Assembly (NCBI GenBank): GCA_934630815.1
Contig: CAKTWI010000021.1
Span: 1-37,915 of the forward strand
Reading direction: 5' to 3'
DNA: 37,915 nucleotides
Origin: an uncultured Senegalimassilia sp.
GTDB taxonomy: Bacteria; Actinomycetota; Coriobacteriia; Coriobacteriales; Eggerthellaceae
Shown: in pieces, positions 18,720 through 28,013 of the stretch
Numbering within the stretch: the stretch's first letter is position 1
Layout of the letters: each line of letters begins with the position of its first letter
Made by a program: the position numbers and the translations under genes
The notes under the pieces: generated by a model
The model's database searches: none
Seen by the model: the letters and a program-made list of their open reading frames with translations, nothing else
What the model was told of the DNA's origin: nothing

Positions 18720-19714
18720 CTGGCGCACACCGCCTCTTGCAGCGCCGCGCGCACCTGATCCACGGCCTCCTGCATGCTGTCATGCATGGTGAAGCCTGCC
18801 GCGGCAACGTGCCCGCCACCACCGAACGCCCGAGCGATAGCGGACACATCGGTATCGTCTTTCGCGCGAAGGCTGCCACGGATGCAGTCCTCATGCTGGC
18901 GCAGCATGCAGGCAACGTTGACGCCGGCTATCGAGCGCAGCGCGTTGATGACCGGCTCGGCATCCGATTTCACGGCTCCGAAACGGGCGAAGTCCTCAAG
19001 CGTAAGGTAGCTGATGGCGAACCCTTCGAGCTCGTGGAACTCTGCGCGCGATATCGCCTGGGCTTCAAGTTGCATGGAGGCAAGCGAGCGGTTTTGGAAC
19101 ACCGCGCGCGAGATGGCCGCCGGATCGGCACCCTCCTCGACCATCTGAGATGCCAAACGCATGCAACGGGCGTCGGTGTTCTGATATTGGAAGCGGCCGG
19201 TATCGGTGACCAGACCCGTGTAGCAGCACGTGACCAGATCGCCGGAACGCGAAACGCCGAGCATTCCCGCAAGCTCCCAGATGAGCAAGGTGGTGGAAGC
19301 GGCGTCGGGGTCCACGTAGACCATTTCGCACATGCGCTCGTCGACCGCATGGTGGTCGATGGTGAACGACGCCTGCGCACGATCGAGGATGCCGCACGCC
19401 GCCTGGCCGATGCGCTCGCGGGTGGGGACGTCCACGCCGATAAAGGCTCCGACAGGGCCATCGTACTCGCATGCCGGCACCATATCGGCGGCTCCCGGCA
19501 ACAGCTGCGCCAAGTTCGCCTCGATGGGCTCGTCCTTGACCAGCACGCAGGTCACGCGCTTGCCGAGCTGACGCAACGCGGCGGCAAGGCCGAGCTGGGA
19601 GCCCAGACAGTCGCCATCGGGGCTGACATGCCCGCAGATGACGAAGTCATCGAGCAGGCGCAATGCGCACGCCAGCTGCTCGAGCGTGCAGTTGGTTTGA
19701 GGGGTTACGATCAT
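18716..19714 (-). CDS. nrnA: DHH/DHHA1 phosphoesterase, NrnA-like oligoribonuclease / pAp phosphatase
   Basis: Degrades very short RNAs (nanoRNA) and, in characterised homologues, dephosphorylates 3'-phosphoadenosine 5'-phosphate. The 332-residue product has the motif ICGHVSPDGDCLGS, the DHH motif TIDHHAVDE, and the C-terminal DHHA1 glycine motif FGGGGHVAAAGF. The ATG at 19714 follows GGGGGAG, 15 nt after rbfA. The order rbfA-nrnA-truB-ribF is common in Gram-positives. Confidence 0.92.
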   Translation of the reverse strand: MIVTPQTNCTLEQLACALRLLDDFVICGHVSPDGDCLGSQLGLAAALRQLGKRVTCVLVKDEPIEANLAQLLPGAADMVPACEYDGPVGAFIGVDVPTRERIGQAACGILDRAQASFTIDHHAVDERMCEMVYVDPDAASTTLLIWELAGMLGVSRSGDLVTCCYTGLVTDTGRFQYQNTDARCMRLASQMVEEGADPAAISRAVFQNRSLASMQLEAQAISRAEFHELEGFAISYLTLEDFARFGAVKSDAEPVINALRSIAGVNVACMLRQHEDCIRGSLRAKDDTDVSAIARAFGGGGHVAAAGFTMHDSMQEAVDQVRAALQEAVCAR

Positions 19715-19729
19715 AGCGGCGCTCCCCCG

Positions 19730-20140
19730 CTATTCCTGATCGGTTTCTTCAGCTGCCTCGATGGCCTCGCGCTCGGCGGCGATAGCAGCCGATTCGCGGT
19801 TGCGCTCGGCATCGCGTTCAAGGGCGGAGGCGATGCGCTCGGCTTCGTCCACGGATTTGTCCAGGATGAAGCGCAGCGCAGGCGCCACGCGCCAGGAAAG
19901 CTGACGCGCCATGAGCGAGCGGATACGGCCCGAGGCCTTCTCGAAGGCTTCGGCTACTTCCTCGTACTCGCCGCGATCGGCGGTGTAGAAAACGTTGCAG
20001 ACGCTGCGGTCGTAGCTGACCTCGCAGCCCGTGATGGTGACCAGCGACAGGCGCGGGTCGGAAATCTCGAAAAGCAGAATGGACGCGATGACCTCGCGCG
20101 CCTGCTGGTTGACTTTACGGTTGGTGGAACCTTGCTTCAT
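19730..20140 (-). CDS. rbfA: 30S ribosome-binding factor RbfA
   Basis: KH-domain assembly factor that binds the 30S subunit during late 16S rRNA maturation. The 136-residue product has the family start KVNQQAREVIASILLFEISDP and the segment DRSVCNVFYTA, and ends in an acidic Ala/Glu-rich tail (about residues 105-136) longer than the core domain needs. The ATG at 20140 follows AGAGGAG. It is separated from infB by about 200 nt containing a long hairpin. Confidence 0.93.
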   Translation of the reverse strand: MKQGSTNRKVNQQAREVIASILLFEISDPRLSLVTITGCEVSYDRSVCNVFYTADRGEYEEVAEAFEKASGRIRSLMARQLSWRVAPALRFILDKSVDEAERIASALERDAERNRESAAIAAEREAIEAAEETDQE

Positions 20141-20206
20141 AGATACAGCTCCTCTGAAGGGTCAGGTTTGGATACATGAAGTATAGGGCACCTCGAAGGT
20201 AGCGAG

Positions 20207-20301
20207 AAGGGCCCCGGCCTCGAATCCGCCCCGTCACCGCAAGACCGGTACGTATGGTACCTGCCTTGCGGGGCGGGCCGGTTCGAGAACCGGAGCCCTT
20301 T
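20207..20301 (-). promoter_or_regulatory. Long hairpin between infB and rbfA
   Basis: Arms AAGGGCCCCGG (20207-20217) and CCGGAGCCCTT (20290-20300) pair with one mismatch. The pairing continues inward through CTCGAA with TTCGAG and CCGCCCCG with CGGGGCGGG. The total is about 95 nt with a small apical loop. It lies wholly in the 204-nt infB-rbfA gap. No strong T-run follows on the minus strand. An RNA processing or partial termination role is inferred. Confidence 0.6.
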
Positions 20302-20344
20302 CAAACGCCGGGGGCGCGCCGCCTTCGCAGGCAGCTAACGCCGA

Positions 20345-23089
20345 TTACTCGGTGCGCTCGACTTCCTTGATGGTGTAGCCCTCGATGGTGTCGCCGACCT
20401 TGAGGTCCTGGTAGCCGGCGATGCCGATGCCGCACTCGTAACCCTGCTTGACGGCCTTCACGTCATCCTTGAAGCGCTTCAGGGATGCAAGCTCGCCCTC
20501 GAAGATGACGGTGCCTTCGCGCACGAGGCGGATCTTATCGTCGCGGTGCAGCTCGCCGTCGGTGATGTAGCAACCGGCGATGGTGCCCACCTTCGGGACC
20601 TTGAAGGTCTCGCGAACCTCGGCGGTACCGGTATCCTCTTCGACGATCTCGGGCTTGAGCAGACCCACACGGGCTGCGTTGATGTCCTCGATGGCCTGGT
20701 AGATGACGCGATACAGGCGGATGTCGACCTTCTCCTTCTCAGCCTGCTGCTTGGATTTGCCGGTCGGGCGCACGTTGAAGCCGATGATGATGGCGTCGGA
20801 GGCCGCAGCCAGCGTGACGTCGGTCTCGGTGATACCGCCGACCGCGGAGTGCACGATGTTGATCTTGACCTCGGACTGGTCCATCTTGTTGAACGCGTCG
20901 CGCAGCGCCTCGATGGAGCCCTGCACGTCGGCCTTCACGATAAGGTTCAGGTCGGTCTGCTTGCCCTCCTCGATGCGGTTGAACAGGTCGTCCAGGTTCA
21001 TGTGCGACTTGGTCTCCTGCTCGGCCAGGCGTGCGCGCAGCGCGCGCTCCTCGGCCAGCTTGCGGGCATCGCGCTCGTCCTCGAACACGCGGAACTCGTC
21101 GCCGGCGACCGGCACGCTGTTCAGGCCCAGGATCTCGACCGGGTAAGAAGGAGCGGCGCCCTCGACGTGCTGACCGCGGGGGTCGACCAACGCACGGACG
21201 CGTCCGTAGGACGTGCCGGCAACGACGGTGTCGCCCGGATGCAGCGTGCCGCGCTGCACGAGCACGGTAGCCACAGGGCCGCGGCCCTTGTCAAGGTTGG
21301 CCTCGATGACGAAGCCGGAGGCAAGCGCATCGGGGTTGGCGCGAAGCTCGAGCACGTCGGCCTGCAGCAGGATGGTCTCGAGCAGGTCGTCGATGTGCAG
21401 CTTCTTCTTAGCCGAAACGTTGACGAACATGTTCTGTCCGCCCCAGTCCTCGGGGATGACGCCGTACTCGACGAGCTCCTGGCGCACACGGTCGGGGTTG
21501 GCGCCGGGCTTGTCGATCTTGTTGACGGCCACCACGATCGGCACGTTTGCAGCCTTGGCGTGGTTGATGGCCTCGATGGTCTGCGGCATGACGCCGTCGT
21601 CGGAGGCGACGACCAGGACGATGACGTCGGTCACCTGGGCACCGCGAGCGCGCATGGCCGTGAAGGCCTCATGGCCGGGCGTGTCAATGAAGGTGATCTG
21701 GCGATCGCCGATGCGCACGACCGAGGCGCCGATGTGCTGCGTGATGCCGCCGGCCTCGCCCTCGGCGACGCCGGTGTGGCGGATGGCGTCGAGCAGCGAC
21801 GTCTTGCCGTGGTCGACATGGCCCATAACGGTGACGACGGGCGGACGCGGCTTGAGGTCCTCGTCGCTATCGTGGTAGACGATGGCGAACTCCTCTTCGG
21901 GGGACACGACGCGAACCTTGCGGCCCATGTCGTCGGCGATGAGCTCGACGAGCTCGTCGGACATGGACTGCGTGAGCGTGAGCACCTGGCCGAGCATGAA
22001 CAGACGCTTGATGACGTCGTTAGGCTGCACGCCGAGCAGCTCGGCGAACTTTGCCACGGTGGAACCCTGCGGGATCTCGACGACGGAATCGTCGAGCACG
22101 AGGCTGGGATCGAGGCCGCGCTCGATGGCCTCCATCTCCATGCGCTCGCGGGCCTCAGCCTCGCGCTTCTGCTTGCGCTTCTTACGACGGCCCTCGCCCT
22201 CATGGGAGTTGGCGGCGGCGACGGCGGCACGCGCCTCGGCAAGCACCTTGTCGCGCTGCAACTCCTCGGCCTTCACGGCCATCTGGGCGTAGCGGTCCTC
22301 GCCCGAAGCCTGCTGCTCGAGCTCGGGCACGTGCTGCTCGACGTGCATGCCCTTCTTGCCGTGCTTGCGGGAGCCGCGCTGCTGCTTGTTGGCATCGGCG
22401 CCGCGGGCGGGCTGCTCGGCCTTCTGCTTCTCGATGCGCTGCTTCTCGGACTCGATCTGGGAGAGCAGGCTGTCGAAGCTGGACTTGCGGGCGCCGAGAA
22501 CCGGTGCCTGGCGCTTGGGCGCCGCGGCTGCGGGCTTGTGGGCCGAACCCTTGGAGTTGCGGTTGCGCAGGGCCTCTTCGACGGCCTGCTTCTTGGCGAC
22601 TTCCTTGGCCATGGCGGCGGCGCGGGCGCGGGCCTTGCGCTCGGCGGCCTCGCGGGCCACGCGCTCCTTCTCGGATTCGATCTGGCTTGCCAGGCTTTCG
22701 AAGGGATTGTTGGTCACCTTCTTGGCCTGCGGCTTGGCGGCAGCGGGCTTGGCTGCAGAGCCGCCCTCTTCAGCGCGCTTGGCGCGCTCGGCCTCGCGGG
22801 CAGCACGCTCCTGCTCGACGGCCTCGCGACGGGCGCGCTCGGCCTCGGCCTGCTGACGCTTGGCCTCGGCGCGCTCCTCGGCGAGCTGCTTGGCCTCTTC
22901 GGCCGGAAGCTCGCCCGCGCGCTCCTTGATTTCAGGGGACAAGTTCTGGCGAACCTTCTCCACATCGGACTCAGCCAGCATGCTGGCATGGCTTTTCGCG
23001 GTGATCTTCATTTCGTGGAGCTTATCGAGCATGTCCTTGCTGGACATGTTAAACTCCTTCGCCAACTCATGTACTCGCATGCTGGCCAT
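20345..23089 (-). CDS. infB: Translation initiation factor IF-2
   Basis: GTPase that places initiator tRNA on the 30S subunit and promotes subunit joining. The 914-residue product starts with an IF2N helix domain ([15 protein letters not shown]), then a long charged Ala/Glu/Lys/Arg-rich linker (about 55-330). The linker contains two copies of the motif F-[ED]-S-L-x-S-Q-I-E-S-E-K near residues 130 and 205. The G domain follows with GHVDHGKT (423-430), DTPGHEAF (469-476) and NKID (523-526), then the beta-barrel and C-terminal fMet-tRNA-binding domains. The ATG at 23089 follows GAGGAG. It lies 11 nt after rnpM. Confidence 0.97.
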   Translation of the reverse strand: MASMRVHELAKEFNMSSKDMLDKLHEMKITAKSHASMLAESDVEKVRQNLSPEIKERAGELPAEEAKQLAEERAEAKRQQAEAERARREAVEQERAAREAERAKRAEEGGSAAKPAAAKPQAKKVTNNPFESLASQIESEKERVAREAAERKARARAAAMAKEVAKKQAVEEALRNRNSKGSAHKPAAAAPKRQAPVLGARKSSFDSLLSQIESEKQRIEKQKAEQPARGADANKQQRGSRKHGKKGMHVEQHVPELEQQASGEDRYAQMAVKAEELQRDKVLAEARAAVAAANSHEGEGRRKKRKQKREAEARERMEMEAIERGLDPSLVLDDSVVEIPQGSTVAKFAELLGVQPNDVIKRLFMLGQVLTLTQSMSDELVELIADDMGRKVRVVSPEEEFAIVYHDSDEDLKPRPPVVTVMGHVDHGKTSLLDAIRHTGVAEGEAGGITQHIGASVVRIGDRQITFIDTPGHEAFTAMRARGAQVTDVIVLVVASDDGVMPQTIEAINHAKAANVPIVVAVNKIDKPGANPDRVRQELVEYGVIPEDWGGQNMFVNVSAKKKLHIDDLLETILLQADVLELRANPDALASGFVIEANLDKGRGPVATVLVQRGTLHPGDTVVAGTSYGRVRALVDPRGQHVEGAAPSYPVEILGLNSVPVAGDEFRVFEDERDARKLAEERALRARLAEQETKSHMNLDDLFNRIEEGKQTDLNLIVKADVQGSIEALRDAFNKMDQSEVKINIVHSAVGGITETDVTLAAASDAIIIGFNVRPTGKSKQQAEKEKVDIRLYRVIYQAIEDINAARVGLLKPEIVEEDTGTAEVRETFKVPKVGTIAGCYITDGELHRDDKIRLVREGTVIFEGELASLKRFKDDVKAVKQGYECGIGIAGYQDLKVGDTIEGYTIKEVERTE

Positions 23090-23100
23090 ATACCACTCCT

Positions 23101-23394
23101 CTACATTTCCCTCGCATCGCGCGCGTGCGCGGCGATATCGGCGGCGATCCGGTCGTAATCATCGCTGCCGAGCGTCGCCTTAAGCGCTCGGTCGAGCTTG
23201 TTCCTCTTACACGCGGCTGCGAAGCATTCCGCGGAGCACACATAGGCGCCCCTACCCGGTGCGCGGCCGGTGGCATCGAACGCAACGGCCCCCTCAGGGG
23301 TGCGTACGATGCGCAGCAGGCCCGTTTTATCGGCCTGCGCGCCGCAGGCGATGCAGCTGCGTTGTCGTTTGCCCGTGTTGGTTGCCGTTGCCAT
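23101..23394 (-). CDS. rnpM: YlxR/RnpM-family RNA-binding protein
   Basis: Small basic protein encoded between nusA and infB in most Gram-positives. Homologues were recently linked to modulation of RNase P, hence the name. The 97-residue product has the family signature RSCIACGA near the start, LLRIVRTPEG, the GRGAYVC motif with a second Cys (residues 48-54), and a basic helix with LDRALKA. It starts at ATG 23394, 9 nt after the nusA stop. The function in this organism is inferred from family and position. Confidence 0.88.
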   Translation of the reverse strand: MATATNTGKRQRSCIACGAQADKTGLLRIVRTPEGAVAFDATGRAPGRGAYVCSAECFAAACKRNKLDRALKATLGSDDYDRIAADIAAHARDAREM

Positions 23395-23403
23395 ATGTGA
23401 CGC

Positions 23404-24618
23404 CTATTCCTCGTCCAGGCCGTCGTGGATGCCGCAGAAGCAGCTGTCGGGACGGGCATGGTTGCGGCAGCGGACGCCGTTTTCGTCAACGTAAGCGCAC
23501 AGCTCTTCCTCGTCCTCGAGGTCATCCTCGTCGATGAGCATGTTCTCGGTCTTCGGAAGCGGGGCGCCGGTGAAGCTGGCGGACTTGATGTCGATATGCC
23601 AACCGGTCAGACGCGCGGCGAGGCGGGCGTTCTGGCCCTCCTTGCCGATGGCCAGCGACAGCTGGTCGTCGGGCACGATGACGGTTGCGTAGTTGTTCTC
23701 CTCGTCGACCAGGACGCGATCGACTTTGGCCGGGGAAAGGGCGTTCGCCACGTAGCGAGCCGGGTCCTCATCCCACTGGATGACATCGACGCGCTCGTTG
23801 CGCAGCTCCTCGACGACCATGCGCACGCGGCTGCCCTTGGGGCCGACGCAGGCGCCCACGGGGTCGAGGTTATGCTCGCGGGAAGTGACGGCGACCTTGG
23901 AGCGGGCACCGGGCTCGCGAGCGATGGACTTGATCTCGACCAGGCCGTCGTAGATCTCGGGAACCTCGATCTCGAACAGGCGACGGATAAGGTCGGGGTG
24001 CGTGCGGGACACGACGATGGCCGGACGGGCCTGCTCGCCGCGCATGCGCGGCGCGTCCGAACCGGGATCGCGGACCTCGATGATGAGCACCTTCAGGCGC
24101 TGGTTGTGGCGATAATGCTCGCCGGCGGGGCGCTCGTTGCGCTCGCCGGGATAACGCTTCACGTCGTAATGCGGAAGCTCGGCCTCGACGCCGTCGCGGA
24201 TCTTGATGATGGTGAAATCGGGCGTGCCCTGCAGCACGGTGCCGGTGACCAGGTCGCCGACGCGGCCGGCGAACTCCTCGTAGATGGACTGGCGGCCAGC
24301 CTCGCGAACGATGGAGCTGATGACGCTCTTGGCGTTCTGCGCGGCGATGCGGCTGACGTCGGCGGGGGTGACGTCGCGCTCCTCGAACTCGGAGTACTCG
24401 CCGGTCTCCTCGTCGGGCTCGCCGACCGGGACCAGCTCGTAGACGTAGATCTTGCCCGTCTGGCGGTCGATGGTCACTCGAGCGTCCCACTCGAGGTCGA
24501 GGATATGCTGATAGCTTTTGGCCAGGGAGGCTTCCAAGCGGTCGATCAGATAGAACTCGTCGATCTTGCGCTCATGGGCCAAGGCCTGCAAAGCCTCGAT
24601 CAACTCAGAACTTGCCAC
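23404..24618 (-). CDS. nusA: Transcription termination/antitermination factor NusA, with a Cys-rich tail
   Basis: Binds RNA polymerase and nascent RNA to modulate pausing, termination and antitermination. The 404-residue product has an N-terminal polymerase-binding domain (about 1-125), an S1 domain (about 133-205, [10 protein letters not shown]) and two KH domains (about 230-350, [13 protein letters not shown] and [19 protein letters not shown]). After an acidic linker the last 33 residues carry C374-x9-C384-x10-C395-x2-H398, a likely zinc-binding module not part of classic NusA. The start is GTG 24618 after AAGGAAG. It sits between rimP and rnpM. Confidence 0.95.
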   Translation of the reverse strand: MASSELIEALQALAHERKIDEFYLIDRLEASLAKSYQHILDLEWDARVTIDRQTGKIYVYELVPVGEPDEETGEYSEFEERDVTPADVSRIAAQNAKSVISSIVREAGRQSIYEEFAGRVGDLVTGTVLQGTPDFTIIKIRDGVEAELPHYDVKRYPGERNERPAGEHYRHNQRLKVLIIEVRDPGSDAPRMRGEQARPAIVVSRTHPDLIRRLFEIEVPEIYDGLVEIKSIAREPGARSKVAVTSREHNLDPVGACVGPKGSRVRMVVEELRNERVDVIQWDEDPARYVANALSPAKVDRVLVDEENNYATVIVPDDQLSLAIGKEGQNARLAARLTGWHIDIKSASFTGAPLPKTENMLIDEDDLEDEEELCAYVDENGVRCRNHARPDSCFCGIHDGLDEE

Positions 24619-24649
24619 GTTTTAGCTTCCTTTCTCCAAACAGCCCCGG

Positions 24650-25126
24650 CTAGGAGCTGAAATCCACGATGCCCTTCAGGTGGGCGCGTTTCATCTGATC
24701 GATCGGCAGGACGGCCTGCTGGCCGTCGACGTCCATGACGACGTTGCCGTCATCGGCCGAAACGATCGTGCCGGTGAAGTTGCTGCGCCCGTCGATGGGG
24801 TGCGCGAGCTTCACCACGGCCTGCTGACCGGCGTAACGCGCGAAATGCTGCTCCGTGCGCAACGGGCGGTCGATGCCCGGCGAGGACACCTCCAGGGTGT
24901 AGGCTCCGGGGAACGGGTCGAGCGCATCCATGATGTCGTTGATCCATGCCTGCGCTTTCGCCAGTTCATCGAAGCTCACGCCCTCGGGCGTGTCTATGAA
25001 CACGCGAATAGTAGGCGCCTTCTTGGCGCCTACGACCTGCACGGTCACGATCTCAACGCCTTCGGACGCCGCACGGGGCTCCAGCGCGTCAAGCAGCTCG
25101 GTTTCCTTCTTGCTGAGCACGCTCAT
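24650..25126 (-). CDS. rimP: Ribosome maturation factor RimP
   Basis: Needed for 30S subunit maturation. The 158-residue product has the two RimP domains, with the family motif LEVSSPGIDRPL (about residues 85-96) and an SH3-like C-terminal part ending in KGIVDF. The ATG at 25126 follows AAAGGAG at a short 3-4 nt spacing. An upstream in-frame start at 25174 lies within the leader hairpins and is rejected. It is the first gene of rimP-nusA-rnpM-infB-rbfA-nrnA-truB-ribF. Confidence 0.94.
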   Translation of the reverse strand: MSVLSKKETELLDALEPRAASEGVEIVTVQVVGAKKAPTIRVFIDTPEGVSFDELAKAQAWINDIMDALDPFPGAYTLEVSSPGIDRPLRTEQHFARYAGQQAVVKLAHPIDGRSNFTGTIVSADDGNVVMDVDGQQAVLPIDQMKRAHLKGIVDFSS

Positions 25127-25152
25127 AAGCTCCTTTCTGTGCCCTAACATAC

Positions 25153-25191
25153 AAAAAAGCGGGTAAAAACCCACTTTCCGTCTGCGAAAGT
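25153..25191 (-). promoter_or_regulatory. Candidate attenuator in the rimP operon leader
   Basis: In mRNA sense an intrinsic terminator (arms AAGTGGGT and ACCCGCTT, loop TTTT, then a T-run) occupies 25176-25153, 27 nt before the rimP start. An earlier hairpin ACTTTC/GAAAGT (25191-25186 and 25178-25173) uses the bases AAGT of the terminator stem. The two structures exclude each other, the classic layout of attenuation. No gene that this could terminate lies just upstream on the same strand except the methyltransferase, which ends at 25330. Confidence 0.6.
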
Positions 25192-25230
25192 ATGGTGCGC
25201 GCCGTCGCGCGCTTGCTGCAATGCAAAACT

Positions 25231-25239
25231 TTTATACCA
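25231..25239 (-). promoter_or_regulatory. Extended -10 promoter of the rimP operon
   Basis: Minus-strand TGGTATAAA (25239-25231) is an extended -10 element (TGn followed by TATAAA). The -35 position has only a weak TGGTAA. The expected transcript start is about 35 nt before the leader hairpins, leaving a 5' leader of roughly 100 nt. Confidence 0.55.
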
Positions 25240-25329
25240 TACGGAAGATTGATTTACCAGCACCGGCGTCCTCAGACGCAAGTTCACCATAAAACGCAAT
25301 ATGCGCCGGTTCGGAACATCTCAACTACG

Positions 25330-26160
25330 TTATATGGTTGCACAGGCATCGGCAAGGCAGAACCGTGCACCGCTAGGGCTTATCCCTTCGCGCAGATCTT
25401 CATTGGAGATCGGCGATACGGACGAAAAAGCGACGGAAGCGAAACCGGCATCCAAGCACATCCGTGTGAACGTTACGCGCGAACGGGCCCGGGAAAACAC
25501 ATCGATCGAATCCGATTCGCCGACCATGGGCAAATGTCTGCACATTGCCGATGACCTACCGTCGGGATGCGCGAGAGCCGCACCCGCACTGGCCGCATTC
25601 GTATCGTCCCCAAGAGCCGCACCCTCGCCTGATCCATCCGCACTGCCCCCGATAGCCGCACGCTCCCTTTGCGCATCCACCCCATCCTCGACGAACACGC
25701 CTTGCGCAACCCACAGCCTTCCTCCGGGCGTCAACACCCGGGCGAATTCGGCAAGCGAAGCAGGCATAGACCACGCAAGGTTCAGAACGCTGTTGATGTA
25801 CACCAGGTCGAAAGATCCGTCTTCTATGCAAGCTTGGGAAAGGTTTTCGGGAATCGCAGGCAAGAAACGAAGGTGACGCTCCCAAGACGCACCAGCCCAG
25901 TGATTTTTCGGCGCCGCAGCACATGCGGCAGCAACATTGTCCGCATCAGGGTCAACGCCGACGACGAACCCCGAGGTCCCGACGGCATCTGCCAAGGCGA
26001 AGGCCCCCTTACCTTTACGGCAACAGACATCAAGGACCCGCTTACCATCGATATCCGCGGGGATGCTCATAGCGCAACGACCCTGGAACCCGGCAACAGG
26101 TGAGAGCGCAGCATAATAGGACAAGGCGGCCGGAAAAGATGCAGCAAACCGTTCATTCAT
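25330..26160 (-). CDS. Class I SAM-dependent methyltransferase, unknown substrate
   Basis: The 276-residue product has a Rossmann methyltransferase core: VLDVCCRKGKGAFALA (residues 43-58, the SAM-binding loop), GVDPDADNV (acidic residue after strand 2), and FDLVYINSVLNLAW with LTPGGRLWV (motifs near strands 4-5). The usual DxGxGxG loop is replaced by DVCCRKGKG. Residues about 168-212 are a low-complexity Ala/Gly/Asp-rich insertion, perhaps a loop. The ATG at 26160 follows GGGGAG. It stands alone between the rimP operon and the acyl-CoA cluster. I cannot name the substrate; the double Cys loop would suit a thiol- or metalloid-related role, but that is a guess. Confidence 0.75.
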   Translation of the reverse strand: MNERFAASFPAALSYYAALSPVAGFQGRCAMSIPADIDGKRVLDVCCRKGKGAFALADAVGTSGFVVGVDPDADNVAAACAAAPKNHWAGASWERHLRFLPAIPENLSQACIEDGSFDLVYINSVLNLAWSMPASLAEFARVLTPGGRLWVAQGVFVEDGVDAQRERAAIGGSADGSGEGAALGDDTNAASAGAALAHPDGRSSAMCRHLPMVGESDSIDVFSRARSRVTFTRMCLDAGFASVAFSSVSPISNEDLREGISPSGARFCLADACATI

Positions 26161-26641
26161 AGCAACTCTCCCCGCCTTCTAGGATTCCGATCCGGATCAT
26201 AAATAATGAGTTAGAACTCGTAGACCGTTAGGGCTACATAATATTGTACTAGTGCAAATTTTCGCTGCAAACTGCTTGAAATCGACCTTTAAACCAGAAA
26301 TCGACGCCTCCTAACATCTGCCATATGTCAAGAGGTGAAAATGATGGTAGTGCAGTAGCAATCAGTCCTCGAGAATCACCGATTTGGACACTTTACTTCA
26401 GCTGTCCCATATAACAACATCGGTTGATTCATATATCCAACATATCTTTCCCATCCCCCTTACTCATGCTCACCTGGGATTATATGCGGCATGTATAGGT
26501 TACTATGCATTGCTTCTATGATTTGCCCGGGAAACCGCTAGATTTCATGCATTAGACCAAAGCGTTGAAAGTGCGCAAAATGGGTGGCGTCAAAGGGATT
26601 CGGTTGAAGGAACCGATCCCAATTTCCCAAAGGAGGATTTG
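26161..26641. promoter_or_regulatory. AT-rich control region of the first acyl-CoA dehydrogenase gene
   Basis: About 480 nt without a gene, clearly richer in A and T than its neighbours. It contains the dyad GTAG-N10-CTAC (26219-26236), the word TCACCTGGGATTAT (26470-26483) that recurs before the second dehydrogenase gene, an ATGC-G-GCAT dyad (26484-26492), and a 20-nt palindrome around ATAG-GTTA-CTAT (26491-26510). The ribosome site AAAGGAGG is at 26629-26636. Promoter hexamers could not be assigned with confidence. Confidence 0.5.
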
Positions 26642-27829
26642 ATGAGCAAATTGTCCAAGGAGCAGTTCGAGGCCTACCTCGAGCAGATCAAGAACCTGGC
26701 CGAGGGCCCGTTCGAGGAGATGCAGCCCGAGATCGAGGTCACGAACGTCTTCCCGGAGAAGTTCTACGAGCTGGCCAAGGAGAACGACCTGTACCGCTTC
26801 GCCCTGCCGGCCCAGTACGGCGGCTGGGACCTGTCCGAGCTCGACATCCTGCGCGTGCAGGAGCAGTTCTCCCGCGGCCCGGGCGGCATGCGCATGCACC
26901 TGCACTACGCAGCCGACCTGAACTGGCGCATCCTGGACGACTACGGCTCGGATGAGCTGAAGGCCCAGTACATGGACAAGTTCCAGGACAAGACCATCTT
27001 CACCTGCTTCGCCCTGACCGAGCAGTCCGGCGGCACCGGCGCCGACATCCACACCACCGCGGTGAAGGACGAGAACGGCGACTACGTCCTCAACGGCGAG
27101 AAGTGGCTGATCTCCCACACCGACTGCTGCGAGTTCGCCTACGTCATCGCCGTCACCGACGAGTCCAAGTCCGGCGACGAGCGCCTGTCCGCCTTCTTCG
27201 TGCCCGTCGACACCCCCGGCTACGAGGTCACCCCGATGCCCCACATGATGGGCGCACGCGGCGCTGCCCACACCGGCCTGAAGTTCACCGACATGAAGCT
27301 GGACAAGAAGTACCTGCTCGGCGAAGAGGGCCAGGGCATGGAGATCGCGATCCACTCCCTGTCCGTCTCCCGCGCCCACATCGCCGCCTCCAACCTGGGC
27401 ATGTGCCAGCGCATGCTGGAGATCTCCCTGGCCCGCGCCAACGACCGCATCACCTTCGGCAAGCCGATCGCTTCCCGCCAGATGATCAAGCGCGAGATCG
27501 CCGAGATGCAGATGTACACGCACGCGCTGCGCTGCATGGTCTACGACTTCGGCCGCGAGTACGACGCCGACCCCAACGGCAAGTACATCGAGGAGAAGGC
27601 CGCCATGTGCAAGCTGTTCTCCATCTACTCCACCCGCATCGTCTCCGACGGCATGCTGGAGATCTTCGGCGGCGACGGCTACTTCGAGGACTCCCCCTAC
27701 GGCCCGACCGAGCGCCTGTACCGCGACGCCCGCGCCATGTGGCTCGAGGAGGGCGCCCCGAACGTCCAGCGCATCACCATTGCCCGCAACTGCCAGAAGT
27801 TCGGCGGCAAGGTCGAGTACCAGCTGTAA
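26642..27829 (+). CDS. Acyl-CoA dehydrogenase / enoyl-CoA reductase-type flavoprotein (copy 1)
   Basis: FAD enzyme that introduces, or in anaerobes often removes, the alpha-beta double bond of a CoA thioester, exchanging electrons with ETF. The 395-residue product has the helical N-domain, the FAD segment around WLISHTDCC, and the C-terminal IFGGDGYFEDSPYGPTERLYRDARAM. Glu370 in LEEGAPNVQ aligns with the usual catalytic Glu of YEGT. The common TEPxAGSD signature reads TEQSGGTGAD. ATG 26642 follows AAAGGAGG; a TTG just before it is ignored. Codon bias is extreme, suggesting abundance. It heads the accessory cluster, and its 5' end is identical to the gene cut at the right edge. The substrate is unknown. 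Confidence 0.88.
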   Translation: MSKLSKEQFEAYLEQIKNLAEGPFEEMQPEIEVTNVFPEKFYELAKENDLYRFALPAQYGGWDLSELDILRVQEQFSRGPGGMRMHLHYAADLNWRILDDYGSDELKAQYMDKFQDKTIFTCFALTEQSGGTGADIHTTAVKDENGDYVLNGEKWLISHTDCCEFAYVIAVTDESKSGDERLSAFFVPVDTPGYEVTPMPHMMGARGAAHTGLKFTDMKLDKKYLLGEEGQGMEIAIHSLSVSRAHIAASNLGMCQRMLEISLARANDRITFGKPIASRQMIKREIAEMQMYTHALRCMVYDFGREYDADPNGKYIEEKAAMCKLFSIYSTRIVSDGMLEIFGGDGYFEDSPYGPTERLYRDARAMWLEEGAPNVQRITIARNCQKFGGKVEYQL

Positions 27830-27876
27830 TCACCCTTTGATCGGCGTCGATCGCAGGAACAAATTCACTTCGAGAG

Positions 27877-27914
27877 GAGGGTCGTCTGCCATTGTGTGGA
27901 TGGCCCTCTTTTCC
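27877..27914 (+). terminator. Probable terminator after the first acyl-CoA dehydrogenase gene
   Basis: Stem GAGGG(T)C with G(G)CCCTC around a 20-nt loop, followed by TTTT. The long loop and short T-run suggest partial termination, with some read-through to the CoA-transferase gene. Confidence 0.55.
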
Positions 27915-28013
27915 TTACCAGCGAAACGCTATCGAGCCGCCAGCGAGCCAGAACGCTGAAGCGCTCGAACCCCCGGACAACCGGGAACGCATCTAAGCAA
28001 GGAGGATTTTAGT

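Noticed and set aside
20546..23158. An 870-codon open frame on the plus strand opposite infB
   Set aside because: It mirrors the repetitive high-GC coding strand of infB, has no ribosome site, no recognisable domain and extreme composition. It is an antisense shadow.
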